Shown here: positions 8,646 through 20,192 of the stretch, piece after piece
Position numbering within the stretch: position 1 is the stretch's first letter
Layout of the letters: every line of letters begins with the position of its first letter
Source: RI-231 sp041394905
GTDB lineage: Bacteria; Acidobacteriota; Terriglobia; Bryobacterales; UBA6623
Direction: 5' to 3'
DNA length: 64,000 nucleotides
NCBI GenBank assembly: GCA_041394905.1
Contig: JAWKHJ010000007.1
Coordinates: 62,001 to 126,000 of the forward strand
Position numbers and translations under genes: made by a program
The notes under the pieces: generated by a model
What the model saw: only the letters and a program-made list of their open reading frames with translations
What the model was told of the DNA's origin: nothing
The model's database searches: none

Positions 8646-9528
8646 GTGAGCCTCGACGAATACCTTTCCGCTCGCCGCGCCGCGGTGGAGCAAGCCCTAG
8701 AAGCGCTCGTGCCGGCCGACACCGAGCGCCCCTCGACGATCCACCGCGCCATGCGGCATTCGCTCTTCGCCGGTGGGAAGCGCGTGCGGCCGATCCTGTT
8801 TGTGGCCGCCGCGGAGACGCTCGCCGGCGACTCGCCCGACGCGTTCGCGCCGGCCTGCTCGCTCGAGCTCATCCACACCTATTCGCTCATCCACGACGAT
8901 CTGCCCGCGCTCGACAACGACGACTTCCGGCGCGGCCGCCCAACCTGCCACAAGGTCTTCGGCGAGGCGATGGCGATCCTGGCAGGAGACGCGCTGCTGA
9001 CGCGCGCATTTCAAGTTCTAGCGGAAGATCCATCGGTTCCAGCCGAGCGCCGCATCGCCTTGGTCGGCGAGTTGCGCGCGCCGCCGGTACGGTCGAAGGG
9101 ATGATCGGCGGGCAGGTGGAAGACCTCGAAGCCGAGGGCGCGCCGGTGACCGCGGATCGGCTGGACTACATCCACCGTTCAAAGACCGGCGCGCTGTTGC
9201 GCGGCTCGGTCCGCATGGGCGCAATCTGGGCCGGGGCCGACGCGGCAAATCTAGCTCGTCTAGACGACTTCGGCCGCCACGTCGGCTTCGCCTTCAAATC
9301 GTTGATGACATCCTCGACGTCACCGCGGATTCGGCCACGTTGGGCAAGACGGCGGGCAAGGACGTCGAGCAGCAGAAAGCGACCTTTCCAGCCCTCTACG
9401 GCCTGGAGGAATCCCGCCGCATGGCGCGCGAGCATTACGATGCGGCCGTTGCGGCGGTCACCCCGCTCGGCGAGCAGGCTTTACGACTGCGCCAAATCGC
9501 CGAACGGGTCGTCACGCGGTCGGCGTAG
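8646..9528 (+). CDS. ispA: Polyprenyl (farnesyl/geranylgeranyl) diphosphate synthase, two frameshifts
   Basis: The protein is spread over three frames. It starts at a GTG 2 bp after xseB. G-G-K-R-V-R-P is followed by the first Asp-rich motif H-D-D-L-P-A-L-D-N-D-D and G-R-P-T-C-H. The frame breaks near 9085, where adding one G restores E-L-A-R-A-A-G-T-V-E-G-M-I-G-G-Q. It breaks again near 9297, where adding one C gives A-F-Q-I-V-D-D-I-L-D, the second Asp-rich motif. With both bases restored the length is a whole number of codons and the product is 294 residues, normal for IspA. The enzyme condenses isopentenyl and allylic diphosphates for quinone and undecaprenyl synthesis. It overlaps the convergent neighbour by 17 bp. 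Confidence 0.9.
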
Positions 9529-11060
9529 AAGGGTCGGATCCGGCGGGACTGCCTTCCATGATCCAGCGGATCGTGTCCTGGTCCCGTTTCGAAGGGCGTC
9601 CCCAGCCAACCTCGTAGCGGAAGACTTCGCTTGCGGTGTCGGAGGCGAAGCGGTCGTCGAGGATCTCGAAATGCTCGGTGGTGATCAGCGCCGGGTGCGG
9701 CTCGCCACAGGAGCGGCTCAGCTCGGTCATCTCTTTGCGCATCACCGTCAGATAGTTGGCCAGCCGCGCCGCCTTGAGCGTGGGGTCTAGCCCGCGCATG
9801 AGCCATTTGTTTTGGGTGGCGACGCCGGTAGGGCAGTGGCCGGTGTGGCAGCGCTGCGCTTGGATGCAGCCGATCGACATCATCGCCTCGCGAGCGACGT
9901 TGATCATGTCGCAGCCGAGCGACATGGCAAGCATGGCCTGCACCGGGAACCCGAGTCTGCCCGACCCGATGAAGACAATCTTCTCCGCCAGTTCCGCCTG
10001 GACGAAGATCGGGTAGACGCGGCACATCGCTACCTTGAACGGAAGCGCCACGTGGTCTGCGTAGGCCAGCGGTGCGGCGCCAGTGCCGCCTTCGGCTCCG
10101 TCAATGGTGATGAAGTCGGGGCCGCGCTGGGTGGCCGCCATCTTTGCTGCCAGTTCTTCCCAAAAGCCCATCTCCCCCACAGCGGACTTGATGCCGACCG
10201 GCAGCCCGCTCACGTCCGCGAGCATCTCGATGAAGTCGAGCATCTCATCGACGTTTGAGAACGCGCGATGGCCGGCCGGGCTCAGGCAGTCCTGGCCCAT
10301 GGGGATGCCGCGGATGCGGGAGATTTCCTTGGTGATCTTGGCGGCGGGCAGCACGCCGCCGTGGCCGGGTTTGGCGCCCTGGCTGAGCTTGACCTCGATG
10401 GCCTTGACCGGCGCGGAGGCGACCGTCTCCTTGAAACGTTCGAGGTCGAAGCCTCCGTCGGCGGCGCGGCATCCGAAGTAGCCGGTGCCGATCTGCCAGA
10501 TCAGGTCACCGCCTCTTCTGTGGTAGTCGAAACCCGCCTTCGCCGGTGTTGTGCAGTGCGTTGCTAAGCTTGCAGCCCTGGTTGAGCGCCTCGATGGCAG
10601 GCGCGCTCAAGCTGCCAAAGCTCATCGCGCTGACGTTGAGAATCGACGTGGGGCGAAAGGCGTGCTTGCGTCCGCGCCAAGCGCCTAGCGTCTTCGCACA
10701 CGGCAACGGCCAATTTTCTGCTTCGGGGTGGCGCGCCTCATAGGGAAAGGTCGCGTGCTTGAGCACGGGGTAGTTGGGCGTGCGCTCGAGGTCGTTGTCG
10801 GTGCCGAACCCGAAATAGTTGTTCTCACGCTTGGACGAGGCGTAGACCCAGCGGCGCTGGTCACGGCTGAATGGCCTCTCCTCGTCGTTGTCGGTCACGA
10901 TGTACTGCCGCAGCTCCGGCCCGATAGCCTCGAGCAGGTAGCGGAAGTGCCCGATGATCGGGAAGTTGCGTAGGATGGCGTGCTTCTTCTGCAGGAGATC
11001 ATAGACTGCCACCCCCACCACGAACAGCGGGATTGCGGCAAGGAACCATTCGAATCGCAT
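9512..11060 (-). CDS. FMN-binding glutamate-synthase-family protein (GltB2 domain), one frameshift
   Basis: Starting at the ATG at 11060, the protein has an N-terminal membrane helix (about 5-22), then the GltS central-type FMN domain. Motifs are S-A-M-S-F-G-S-L-S, H-N-T-G-E-G-G, G-T-G-Y-F-G-C-R, K-P-G-H-G-G and G-A-E-G-G-T-G-A-A-P. The 3Fe-4S-type cysteine region C-I-Q-A-Q-R-C-H-T-G-H-C-P-T-G is also present. The frame breaks near 10520; removing one T from a TTT run joins the halves and gives 515 residues. Stand-alone proteins of this family are common and of uncertain role; they lack the glutaminase domain of true glutamate synthase. It is convergent with ispA. Confidence 0.85.
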
Positions 11061-11144
11061 TACGGGCAAATCACGTCGATTCTAGACCATCTGCGCCCTG
11101 GGCCCCGTATGGCGCCTGCTGCCGCTTTGGCACAATACCCGCTT

Positions 11145-12740
11145 ATGGGTAAGGAAATTCTGCTGGTCGCCAACGGCGATCTGCGCCTGTCCGCCAACCA
11201 GAAATGTTGGCCGGCGCAACACGAGACCGAAGAGAAGCTGACGGCCGCGATTGCCAAGCTCGGTCATACAGTCAAGCGTGCGCACGAGTTCGATGCCGCG
11301 AAGGGCCACGGCTTCATCGACTCGCAAAAACGCGGCCTGGATGTGTTCCGCACGATCGACCCAAACAGCCGCTGATCGTCTGCGAGGCCGTGTGGCAATA
11401 CTCCCAGCACATCCTGCCCGGCCTGTGGACCCACGAGGGCCCCATACTGACCGTGGCCAACTGGAGCGGCCAGTGGCCCGGCTTGGTCGGCATGCTCAAC
11501 CTCAACGGCTCGCTCACCAAGGCCGGCATCCCTACTCCACGCTGTGGAGCGAGAATTTCGACGATCCGTACTTCCTCGACAAGCTTGGCGACTGGCTCAG
11601 CGAGGCCGCGTCAAGCACTCCTCGATCCATGTGCGCGCCGCCAACGACATGACCGCGCCGCACAAGGCGATGCTCGCGGCCGACGCAGTCGTCAAAACGC
11701 TCAAGCAGGAGAAGGCCATCCTCGGCATCTTCGACGAAGGCTGCATGGGGATGTACAACGCGATCATTCCCGACGAGCTGATGGCACAGGCTGGCGTCTT
11801 CAAGGAGCGGCTGAGCCAATCCGCGCTGTTCGCCGAAATGCGCACCGTCAGCGACGAAGAGGCGCAAGCCGTGCGCTCCTGGCTCGACGCCAAGGGCATG
11901 CGTTTCGTCACCGGGTCGGATGAAGCGACCGAGCTCACCGACAGCCAAATCCTTTCGCAATGCAAGATGTACATCGCCGCGCTGCGCATCGCGGACGACT
12001 TCGGCTGTAGCGGCATCGGCATCCAATATCAGCAGGGCCTCAAGGACATCTGCCCGGCCTCGGATCTGGTGGAGGGGTTGCTCAACAACGTCGACCGGCC
12101 GCCGGTGAAATCGCGCGACGGTGAACGCGTGCTCTACGAGGGCGAAGCGCTGCCGCACTTCAACGAAGTCGACGAGTGCGCCGGCCTGGACGCACTGATC
12201 ACCAACCGCCTGTGGAAGCAGCTGGGCTTCAAGCCCGAGACCACATTGCACGATGTGCGTTGGGGCGAGGAATACCAGGGCCGCTTCGTTTGGGTGTTCG
12301 AGATCTCCGGCTCGGTTCCGCCCGAGCACTTAATCGGCGAGTACGCGGGCGCCGTGAGCGAACGGCAACCGCCGATGTACTTTCCGCTCGGCGGCGGTAC
12401 CATCAAGGGCGTCTCGAAGCCGGGCTGGGTTGTCTGGAGCCGCATTTTCGTCGCGGACGGCAAGATGCAGGCCGATCTAGGCGTCGCCGAAGTGGTCGAA
12501 CTGCCGCAAGAAGAGACCGAGCGGCGCTGGCAGGCAACCACGCCGCAGTGGCCGATCATGCACGCCGTGCTCACCGGCGTCGACCGCGACAAGATGATGG
12601 GACGGCACAAGTCCAACCACATCCAGGTGGTCTATGTACCGCAGAAGAAGGACCTCGCGCTCGCCTTGGGCGCGAAAGTCCACGCGTTCCGCAACCTCGG
12701 AATGGACGTGTTTCTCTGCGGCGAGGGATTGGAACTGTAA
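11145..12740 (+). CDS. L-fucose/L-arabinose isomerase-family protein, three frameshifts
   Basis: Three single-base deletions break the frame: near 11360 (expected D-P-K-Q-P-L-I-V-C-E), 11531 (expected G-I-P-Y-S-T-L-W) and 11612 (expected S-E-G-R-V-K-H-S). Restoring them gives exactly 532 residues. The long C-terminal part reads cleanly, with F-G-C-S-G-I-G-I-Q-Y-Q-Q-G-L-K-D, F-N-E-V-D-E-C-A-G, F-P-L-G-G-G-T and H-K-S-N-H-I-Q. This resembles fucose/arabinose isomerase-like proteins (FucI/AraA fold) that interconvert aldoses and ketoses with a divalent metal. The substrate cannot be read from the sequence. The beta-propeller lipoprotein gene follows after 21 bp on the same strand. Confidence 0.75.
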
Positions 12741-12761
12741 TTCCTCTCGCAAGGCGCTAAG

Positions 12762-13771
12762 ATGCTACGCATGCATCGAGCCCTGGCGTTGTCGCTGTTG
12801 GGTCTTTTGGCATGCGGGGAGCGGCCGACGCTGCCGACGCCGGAGCCCCCGCCCGAGCCCGTTTTGCTGATTTCGCAAAAGGGCGCGAAATCGGTTGCGT
12901 GGTATTCGCTCGGCGGGGAGCTGCTCGAAGAGGTCCCCGTCTCCGACCATCCTCACGAAATCGTCCTGTCGCCTGACGGGCGGCGGCTTTATGTGACCGA
13001 CAACGGTGTGATGCAGATCGAAAACGCCGGCGAGGGCGGCAACAAGGTCTCGATCATCGACGTACTGAACCGCGCCAAAGGCGGACAGATCGACCTTGGG
13101 AAGTGGCATCGCCCGCATGGCGTGGACCTGTGCGCGGACGGGTCGCTGCTCGTCACCACCGAGAACCCCGACCAGCTGCTCGTCATCGACCTCGACAAGC
13201 TCCAGATCCGCCACGAGTACGCGACCGGAGGCGAGACGCCGCACATCGTCAAGTGTAGCCGCGACTCGCGTTTCGCATTTGTATCGAATGCGCGCTCGGG
13301 GACGGTGGCGAAGGTCGCACTCGATTCCGGGGAGCGCGAGCTGGTCGAAACCGGGGCCCGCCCAGAGGGTTCAACCCTGTCCAAGGACGGCTCGAAGCTC
13401 TACGTGGCCCATCGCGACGCCGACAAGGTCGTGATTATCGACACGATCGCGTGGCGCATGGTCGCAGATCCCAACCGGAAAGTCCCCGGTGCGCTGTGGG
13501 CTCGCGTCGAACGAAGAGATCCTCGTCTACGCCCTGTTCGGGGATTCGGCGGTGGGGGTTCGCCGACATTGCTTCGCGGACGGAGACGGACAGATTCCGG
13601 TGGCCGGCCCGGCCGTGTCGCTGGAGATGCACGGACGACGAGACGGCGTTGACCTGTGCGCAGGAGCAAGACGTTTGCTACGTTGTCTCCGTCCCGGAAC
13701 GAAGAATTCTACACACCGTGAAAGTGCGACCGGGAGCGAACCCCGACCCGGCGTTACTGCTCGAGCCCTAA
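12762..13771 (+). CDS. Beta-propeller (YncE/cytochrome-d1-like) lipoprotein, several frameshifts
   Basis: The N-terminus is a lipoprotein signal ending in L-L-A-C. Repeats of about 40 residues then follow: H-P-H-E-I-V-L-S-P-D-G-R-R-L-Y-V-T-D, R-P-H-G-V-D-L-C-A-D-G-S and T-P-H-I-V-K-C-S-R-D-S-R. These are typical of seven-bladed YncE/NHL-like propellers. From about 13465 the reading frame changes at least four times (near 13465, 13555, 13590 and 13630), but the repeat pattern continues to V-C-Y-V-V-S-V-P-E-R-R-I and a stop at 13771. It is probably anchored in the envelope; the ligand is unknown. The 3' end overlaps the convergent EEP gene by about 18 bp. Confidence 0.75.
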
Positions 13772-14875
13772 CCGAGCGGGCGTAAGATCGTCAGAGGACC
13801 CGGCCGTGCCGGTGCGTTCGTCGTCGATTTCCTCGTTTGCTTCGCCGACGATCTCATGCGCTTCCTCATGATCGTTCCTCTCCGGTTGTGGTTCCGGCTG
13901 CTCCTCCGGGGGCCGTGGCGTCGAGTTGCAGCTTCGCCTCAGACAGGAAAATGGTCCGAGCCGATATCCTCGAGGCGCTCGAAGTCGACCAATTTGAAGT
14001 GGTTGGAGGCGAAGATGTGGTCGAGCGGGAACCGCAATAGGGGTGCGGCAACGGGAACGTCGACATCGTACGCCGGCCGATGCGCGGATCGAGCAGCCCG
14101 CTGATGCGCCGAAACAATCGCGTAGTGTGCGACCAGGCGACGTCGTTCAAGTCCCCAACCACGACGACGGGCTTGTCGTAGAGCTTGGCCTCTCGCCCGA
14201 CCAGGATGAGCTCGGCATCGCGCTGCGAAGTCGTTTCAGAATATTGCGGTGCAGGCGGCGCTGGGTGAAGGCCGTATAAGCGCACCCTCTGGCCGCTGGG
14301 CAGGCGCACGTCCGTCTTCACCGACGGAATGCTCGCGACGGATGAAACGAATCTCTGGGTCGACGAGCTCAAAGCGGGGAGTAAAGAGCCATCCCGTAGG
14401 TATCGTCCTGCGGACGGAGCAGCCGATACGGGTACTGGCTTTCGAGTTCGCTCAAGGAACCTAGCCACCAGTCGTCCACCTCGAGCAAGAATACGATGTC
14501 AGGCGAGCGTTGCTCGACCAGATCGAGCAGGCGCTCGGGCTCGCGGTTGTGCTGGTAAACGTTGCAGGTCAGCACCGAAAGCTGCTGGCCGGGCGACGAG
14601 GTCTCGGCCTCGACGAGCTCGGTGCGGCCGAGGGCGCTGTAGGGCAGAATACGCGACAGCTCTAGAGCCTCACCCATCGTGAGCGCCCCAACGGCGATCA
14701 TCGATGACGGCTCCTGGAGATCCAACGAGATCAGATCTGCCGCGAGAACCCCGGCGCTGAGCGCCATCAGCTGCGCGGAAAGTCAAAGATGCGCACCCAC
14801 CAAACGGAGCCGCACCATCGGCGCAATCGCGGCCAACGCCAGAAGCGCCGAAGCCAATTTCAGCCACGTCTGCAC
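13754..14875 (-). CDS. Endonuclease/exonuclease/phosphatase (EEP)-family hydrolase with N-terminal membrane helices, several frameshifts
   Basis: The minus strand from a GTG at 14875 gives hydrophobic segments, then the EEP fold. Motifs seen are L-T-C-N-V-Y-Q-H-N, D-I-V-F-L-L-E-V-D (catalytic Glu), Y-G-L-H-P-A-P-P, V-V-V-G-D-L-N-D-V-A-W-S and, in another frame, F-P-L-D-H-I-F-A-S and I-G-S-D-H-F-P-V (the Asp-His pair). The frame changes near 14787, 14392, 14330, between 14150 and 14040, and near 13950. Family members cleave phosphodiester bonds of DNA, RNA or phospholipids; the membrane-anchored type here usually has an unknown substrate. An acidic tail ends the protein. The aldo/keto reductase gene lies 39 bp upstream on the same strand. 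Confidence 0.7.
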
Positions 14876-14914
14876 GAGTGGGAGAAGACGCGGGCCTTCC
14901 GCCCGTTGTTACGG

Positions 14915-15903
14915 TTAGTCGCCGAGATAGCGGGGCTTGTCGGCCTGATTCGCCGCCAGCGTCTTGCTCATCTGGTCAACCTTCCAGGTCTCCAACCGCT
15001 TGAAGTCCGCCTTTGCCCACTTGGCTCGAATCGTTCTGCGCTGCGCCTCGCTGAGGCGCTTCTTCGCCGTCGCAACAGCGATGCGCGCGTCGGCGTCAAC
15101 TTGCCCTCGTCGTGCAGCCGAGGATGGCGGTCGAGATTGGCAACGACCAGACGTAGCTCAGGCACTCGTCGAGCGAAGAGACGCCTTCTGCCCGGCAGCG
15201 CCCCGGACGCCAGTGGTCTTCATTGGGTGATCACGCCAACGCCTTTGTCGACGGCCGGCTTCAGTACGGTTTGCTCGAAGGAGAAACCGTCATGGGCGCC
15301 GTCACTGACGCTCAGCGGCATCAAGACCGTGTCCCAGTCGTACATCTGCAACATCTTGGCGTGGACGCGCGGATCCATGTGGCCGGTGAAGCCGACGAAG
15401 CGGATCTTGCCGTCGCGCTTGGCCTTCTCGATCATCTCCATCAAGCCGTCGCGGGCGAAAACCGCGTCAATGTCGGCTTGGTGCATCACGTTGTGGACTT
15501 GGTAGAGGTCGATCCAGTCGCGCTTGAGATTGGCGAGAGACTGGTTGAGGTCGAGCTCGGCGTGCGCCCAGGTGCGATGACGGGTTTTGGTGCCGAAGAT
15601 GATGTTCTTGTTCACGTCCGCCAGCGCCTTGCCGTAGCGCACCTGGCTAAGGCCGTAGGCGCCCGCCGCGGCCGTGTCGAAGTAGTTGACGCCTAGGTCG
15701 TAGCAACGCCGCACCACGTCGAGAGCGGGCTTTTCATCCGGCAGGTTGCCGATGCGGGCGCCGCCCAAGCTCATGATCGTCACTTCCAGGCCGGTCTTAC
15801 CCAGCTTGCGCTTTGGGATGTCTCCCAGCTCGCCCGCGGCGGCCGCGGCGGCGAAGCTCGCACCTGCGGCTGTCCGAACGAAATCTCTTCTACTCGACGC
15901 CAT
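14915..15903 (-). CDS. Aldo/keto reductase with Tat-like signal, several frameshifts
   Basis: The ATG at 15903 is preceded by AGGAGGA. S-S-R-R-D-F-V-R-T-A-A-G is a Tat-like signal. I-M-S-L-G-G-A-R-I-G, Y-F-D-T-A-A-A-G, Y-G-L-S and I-D-L-Y-Q-V-H-N are the aldo/keto reductase barrel motifs. The usual catalytic Tyr follows the Asp of F-D-T-A, and V-Q-I-H-type positions are conserved. After G-V-G-V-I-T (15222) the frame changes at least three times, then ends in R-A-K-W-A-K-A and a stop at 14915. It probably reduces a carbonyl with NAD(P)H; secreted forms of this family are common in glycan-degrading soil bacteria. The substrate is unknown. Confidence 0.8.
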
Positions 15904-15913
15904 TTCGTACAAA

Positions 15914-15920
15914 TCCTCCT
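15914..15920 (-). promoter_or_regulatory. Strong Shine-Dalgarno AGGAGGA for the aldo/keto reductase
   Basis: AGGAGGA lies 10 nt upstream of the ATG at 15903 and rejects the longer open frame that begins at 15978 inside the preceding gene. Confidence 0.7.
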
Positions 15921-15974
15921 GGAAAGAACGGTTCGCCGCTATCGTAACAGTCCGGCGCTCGGGAGGCCGCGCGG

Positions 15975-16481
15975 TCAACGTAGGGCGGGCTCTCGCAGCG
16001 CCGCGATCCCGAAAGGCGAGTTCTTCGAATCGACACGCATCACCGTCGCGGTCATCCAGCAGCCGGCGCAGTCCTCGGCGCGCACACGCGACAGAATCCA
16101 GACAAACGCCGCCTCTTCGCCATGCTCGGGCAGCACGGTCACTTTGATGCGCGCAAGGTCGCCCTTCTCGGTTGTGTCGCTCAAGTGAGCGGAGCGGTGA
16201 TTGAGCAGGGGTGCGTAGAGCGGGTTCTTCACCATTGCGATGAAGTGTTCGACCGGGCCGGTCGAGCGACGATTTTCGGGCGATGCGAAGCGAAAGGCCG
16301 TGCGGGCAATACCTGCATCGGCGGTCGGCTCGTCGTTGGAGCGGAACGCCGCAAGCTGGGCCTCAACGACTTCGCGCGGAGTGAGGTCCGGCGAAGGGGA
16401 TGACGCCGTGGCTGCGCCCAACACCGCGGCGCTGAGTGCGGAGACCAGAGCAACTCCCATGCCGAGTTTGCCGACCTGCAT
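15975..16481 (-). CDS. DUF4864-like secreted protein
   Basis: 168 residues with a Sec signal (hydrophobic about 8-25, then A-T-A-S-S). L-T-P-R-E-V-V-E-A-Q-L-A-A-F-R, then F-R-F-A-S-P-E-N-R and H-F-I-A-M-V, resembles the DUF4864 family, a small NTF2-like periplasmic fold of unknown role. Two cysteines near the end (C-A-G-C) could form a disulfide or bind metal. It is 71 bp upstream of the aldo/keto reductase on the same strand, so co-transcription is possible. Confidence 0.65.
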   Translation of the reverse strand: MQVGKLGMGVALVSALSAAVLGAATASSPSPDLTPREVVEAQLAAFRSNDEPTADAGIARTAFRFASPENRRSTGPVEHFIAMVKNPLYAPLLNHRSAHLSDTTEKGDLARIKVTVLPEHGEEAAFVWILSRVRAEDCAGCWMTATVMRVDSKNSPFGIAALREPALR

Positions 16482-16708
16482 TTGCTCGGCATCGTAGCAC
16501 TTCGCCAGGGCTGTAGACCGGCAAGTCTATCCAGGATCATGTCGCGAAGCTACTTGAGAAAAGAACTTTGTGCTCCCGCTACGAGGCCATATCGGCGCGG
16601 AGGCCAACCAACTGATGATCTCTTGTGGGCCGACCGCGTCGCGTTATCGATGAGGGCGGCCTGTTTTGTGGCCTGGCTTCGTTTGCCGGCCACCTTTGTG
16701 GGGGTACC

Positions 16709-19700
16709 ATGATGTTCCGTTTGTTCCAAGCGGGGCTGCTGGCCGCAATGCTCGCCGGCGCGCCCTTGTTTGCACAGACGTTCGGTCAGATCGAAGGTTC
16801 GGTCACCGACTCGTCCGGCGCCACAATCGCAGGCGCCAAAGTCACCATTACCAATGCGGCCACAGGAGTGCCGCGTGAGGTCGAATCCAACGAGGCCGGC
16901 AACTATTCCGTGCCGTTCCTCAACCCGGGGATCTACAACATCACCGCCGAGCTGGAGGGGTTCAAGACAGCTCGTGTCGACGGGCGCCAAGTCCAGGTCG
17001 GCGATGTTCAACGCGTTAACATCGTCCTGGAAGTCGGTGCAGTCACCGAGGTCATCGAAGTCCAGGCCGGCGCGGAAATGCTCGACACCTCGAGCACCGC
17101 TTTGGGCACTGTCATCGACCAGCAGCGCATCGTCGAGTTGCCGATCAACGGCCGCAACTATCTTTCTCTGGTCAAGCTCAGCCCGAACGTCTCGGCTGAG
17201 ATGGGCGCCGGTGGACAAGCCGACGGCCGCCAGGGTGGCGAGCGCGCCAACCAGCCGCTTTCGATTTCCGGACAGCGTCAGCAGTTCAACCGCTTTACAC
17301 TGGACGGCATTGACAACACCGACTCGGACTTCAACACGTTCGTCGTGCGGCCTTCGGTCGAAGCACTGCAGGAGTTCAAGGTCCAGACGGGCGTTTATTC
17401 CGCCGAATACGGCAGGGCGACCTCGCAGATCAACGTGACCACGCGCGCTGGCTCGAACGAGTTCCACGGCTCGTTGTTCGAGTTCCTGCGCAACGACAAG
17501 ATTCAAGCGCGCCCCTGGCGCAACGCGGGCGACAAAGCTCCGTTCCGCCGCAATCAGTTCGGCGGCACCGTCACCGGCCCGGTCGTACGCAACAAGTTCT
17601 TCTTCATGGGCAACTACGAAGGCTTGCGCGAGCGCGTTTACGGCTTCAACCAGACGACCACCGCCGACCAAGCCATGCGCGACGGCGACTTCTCGAACCC
17701 TGCACTTTTGACCATCTACGACCCGGACACCATCCGCCAGACCGGTAACAACGTCTACACGGCCGATCCGTTCCCGAACCAGAAGATTCCGCAAGCGCGC
17801 TTCAAGCAGCCCTTCATCAAGCTGCTCGAGTTCCTGCCGTTGCCCAATATCCCGGGCGCGGTCACCGGAAAGGACCCGAACAACTTTACGCGCAACACCC
17901 CGCGGCCGGTCGACTGGGATCAGCTCACCACCCGCTTCGACTTCTCGGAAAACGCCAACTCGCAGTGGTTCGGCCGTTACAGCTGGGGCCGTGAGTTCGT
18001 CGGCTTGGGCGCCACGTTCCCGATCCAAGATCGCAACGTCTCGACCCGCGTCGACCAGATCATGCTTTCGAACACGCGGACGTTCTCGCCGACGATGGTC
18101 AACGAGCTACGCCTGGGCGCGAACATCTTCGACAACGACTTGAAGACGCTCAATAACGGTGTGCGCGACGTCTCTGGCGAATTGGGCATTCCCGGCATGC
18201 CGCCGGTGGCCGAAGCCGCCTGGGGTTCGCCGCAAATCGGCATGTCGGGTGTGGCGTGGTCGCCGGCTGGGGCGAATCGACGGAAGGTCCGTTCATCAAC
18301 CGCAGCCGCACTACTACCAGCTCTTCGACAACCTGAGCATCGTGGCAACCACGTTCAGTTCGGCGAGTCAGCAACCGACGCTACAACGTAATCGGCAACC
18401 AGTTCCCGCGTGGCCTGCAATTCCACAGCCGCGCCACAGCGCTTCCAACCAACCTCAGCGGCTCAGGCGACCGCTTCGCCAGCACTCCGGCCTGCTAACT
18501 CGGCTGGATGGACGAAGCGACGCGCGCGCTGGGTCTGCCGAACGTGCAGCTTCGCCAGACCGCGATTCACGTCTACGCCGAGGACTCCTGGAAGGTGACC
18601 CAAACTCACCTCACCGCTGGGCCTGCGCTATGAGAACGCACACCGCCCTGGGCCGACCGTTGCCGCGGCATGATGAACGTCGTCAGTTCTTCTGCCCCGG
18701 CGTCGACAACACGGGCATCGACGAACCTGCCCCACCCCCGTGATGGTGCGGCCGGGCGACGGCGATTTCTACGAGGGTCTCAACGTACGCTTCGCCGACA
18801 ACATTCCGGTCGGGCCGGCGACAACGTGCTCTACAACCACGCCCTGCAAGCGCGCGATAACAATGACTTCGCGCCGCGCATCGGCATCGCCCTATCAAGC
18901 TCAACCAAAGACCTCCATCCGCACCGGCTGGGGCGTCTTCTACACCCAGGACACGACGAACCCCGTGTTCGACCGCGCGCGCAACTTCGGTTTCCGCGAG
19001 TCGGCGCGCGGCCTCGACGTACGGCCGAGCGTGAACCTCGATAGCCCCTGGGCCTCATCCGGCGCTTCGGGCCTGCAATGCACCAACTGGGACGGCGTCT
19101 GCGTGGCTCGTCTTTACACCTTCGCCGGCGACCCGAACCGCCGCACGCCCTACGTGCAGCAGTTCATGTTCAACGTGCAGCACCAGCTCGACTCCTCCAC
19201 GCTCATCGAGGTCGGTTATTCCGGCAACCTGGGCCGCAAGATCGAGCGCATGTACGGCTACAACACCCCGCTCGACAAGGCGGGTCCAGACGACAAGACC
19301 ACTCGCATCCAGCGCATCCCTTGGGGTGACGCCTACGGTCGCATCCAGACCATCAACAACGTGGTCAACTCCAACTACAACGCGCTGGGGCTCAAGTTCG
19401 AAGCGCTGCCAGGGCGCGGCCTACCTGGTGGGCTATGCACCGGAGCCGCGCCATCGACTACGGTTCGGCGCTGCGCACCAACAACGGCGACAACCTCTTC
19501 CGCAGTCGAGCTACAACCTGCACGCTGACCGGGGCCTGTCGCAATTCCACACCAAGCACCGGCTCACCGCGTCGGTGCTCTATGAACTGCCGTTCAAGTT
19601 CGAGAACAACATTGCCGAAACCATCGCCGGCGGCAGCCGATGGGCTCGATCATCACCATCTCGACCGGCGCGCCCTACAACGGCGGCGACTGCACCGACC

Positions 19701-20117
19701 TAGACGGCAACGAGCAGGGCAACCGCGGCGACGCCGCCGGCGTGAGCCCGTTCCTCGACAACCCAACCAATCTCCAGTTCTTCGCCAGAGCCCCACCGGC
19801 CGCGGCGCGTGACGTCAGTTGCTTTGTCGCGGACCCAGCGACCCCAAGGTCAACCAGCTCAGCTACCGTCAGAGCAGCATCGCCCGCAACATGTACATCT
19901 CGGACCCGGCTTCGGGAACTGGGACTTCTCGCTGTCGAAGAACTTCCGCGTGACCGAAGGCTCCTTGCCCGTGGAATTTCGCTTCGAGTCGTTCAACTTC
20001 GCCAACCACCCGCAGTGGAACTTCCCCGACACGGGTACGTCCTCGCTTAACTACGGCGTGATCACCTCGGCCCGCACTATGCGGACCAACCAGTTCGCGC
20101 TGAAGTTTCTCTTCTAA
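16709..20117 (+). CDS. Oar-like TonB-dependent receptor with carboxypeptidase-regulatory-like domain (receptor 1), many frameshifts
   Basis: The signal peptide (ATG 16709 or 16712) ends in P-L-F-A-Q. A CarboxypepD_reg-like domain (about 25-105) has I-E-G-S-V-T-D-S-S-G-A-T-I-A-G-A. The plug follows with I-N-G-R-N-Y and Q-T-G-V-Y-S-A-E-Y-G-R-A. The barrel reads cleanly to about 18260. Ten or more indels then scatter it over three frames, but barrel sequence is recognisable throughout and it ends in the usual aromatic terminus L-K-F-L-F. The span (3409 bp) matches the intact paralogue at 32325 (1141 residues), so this is a full-length gene with errors. It should import an oligosaccharide or similar substrate through the outer membrane. 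A terminator follows. Confidence 0.88.
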
Positions 20118-20141
20118 GCCCGGTCTCGAACCGGCATCCTC

Positions 20142-20178
20142 AACAGCCCGGGCGACGAGCCCGGGCTGTTTTCTTTTT
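20142..20178 (+). terminator. Rho-independent terminator after TonB receptor 1
   Basis: The arms AACAGCCCGGGC (20142-20153) and GCCCGGGCTGTT (20159-20170) pair perfectly over 12 bp around a 5-nt loop. A T-rich run (20169-20178) follows. It lies 25 bp after the receptor stop. Confidence 0.9.
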
Positions 20179-20192
20179 CTCGGGGCAGAGCT

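Noticed and set aside
6849..8693. Long minus-strand open frame (614 codons) opposite phoD
   Set aside because: It is the antisense shadow of a GC-rich gene: composition is low-complexity Arg/Val/Ala-Leu and no family motif is seen, while the plus strand encodes a clear PhoD.
16709..20117. TonB receptor 1 as a decayed pseudogene
   Set aside because: Barrel sequence is conserved through all frames to a proper C-terminal aromatic end, a strong terminator follows, and total length equals the intact paralogue. Errors explain it better.
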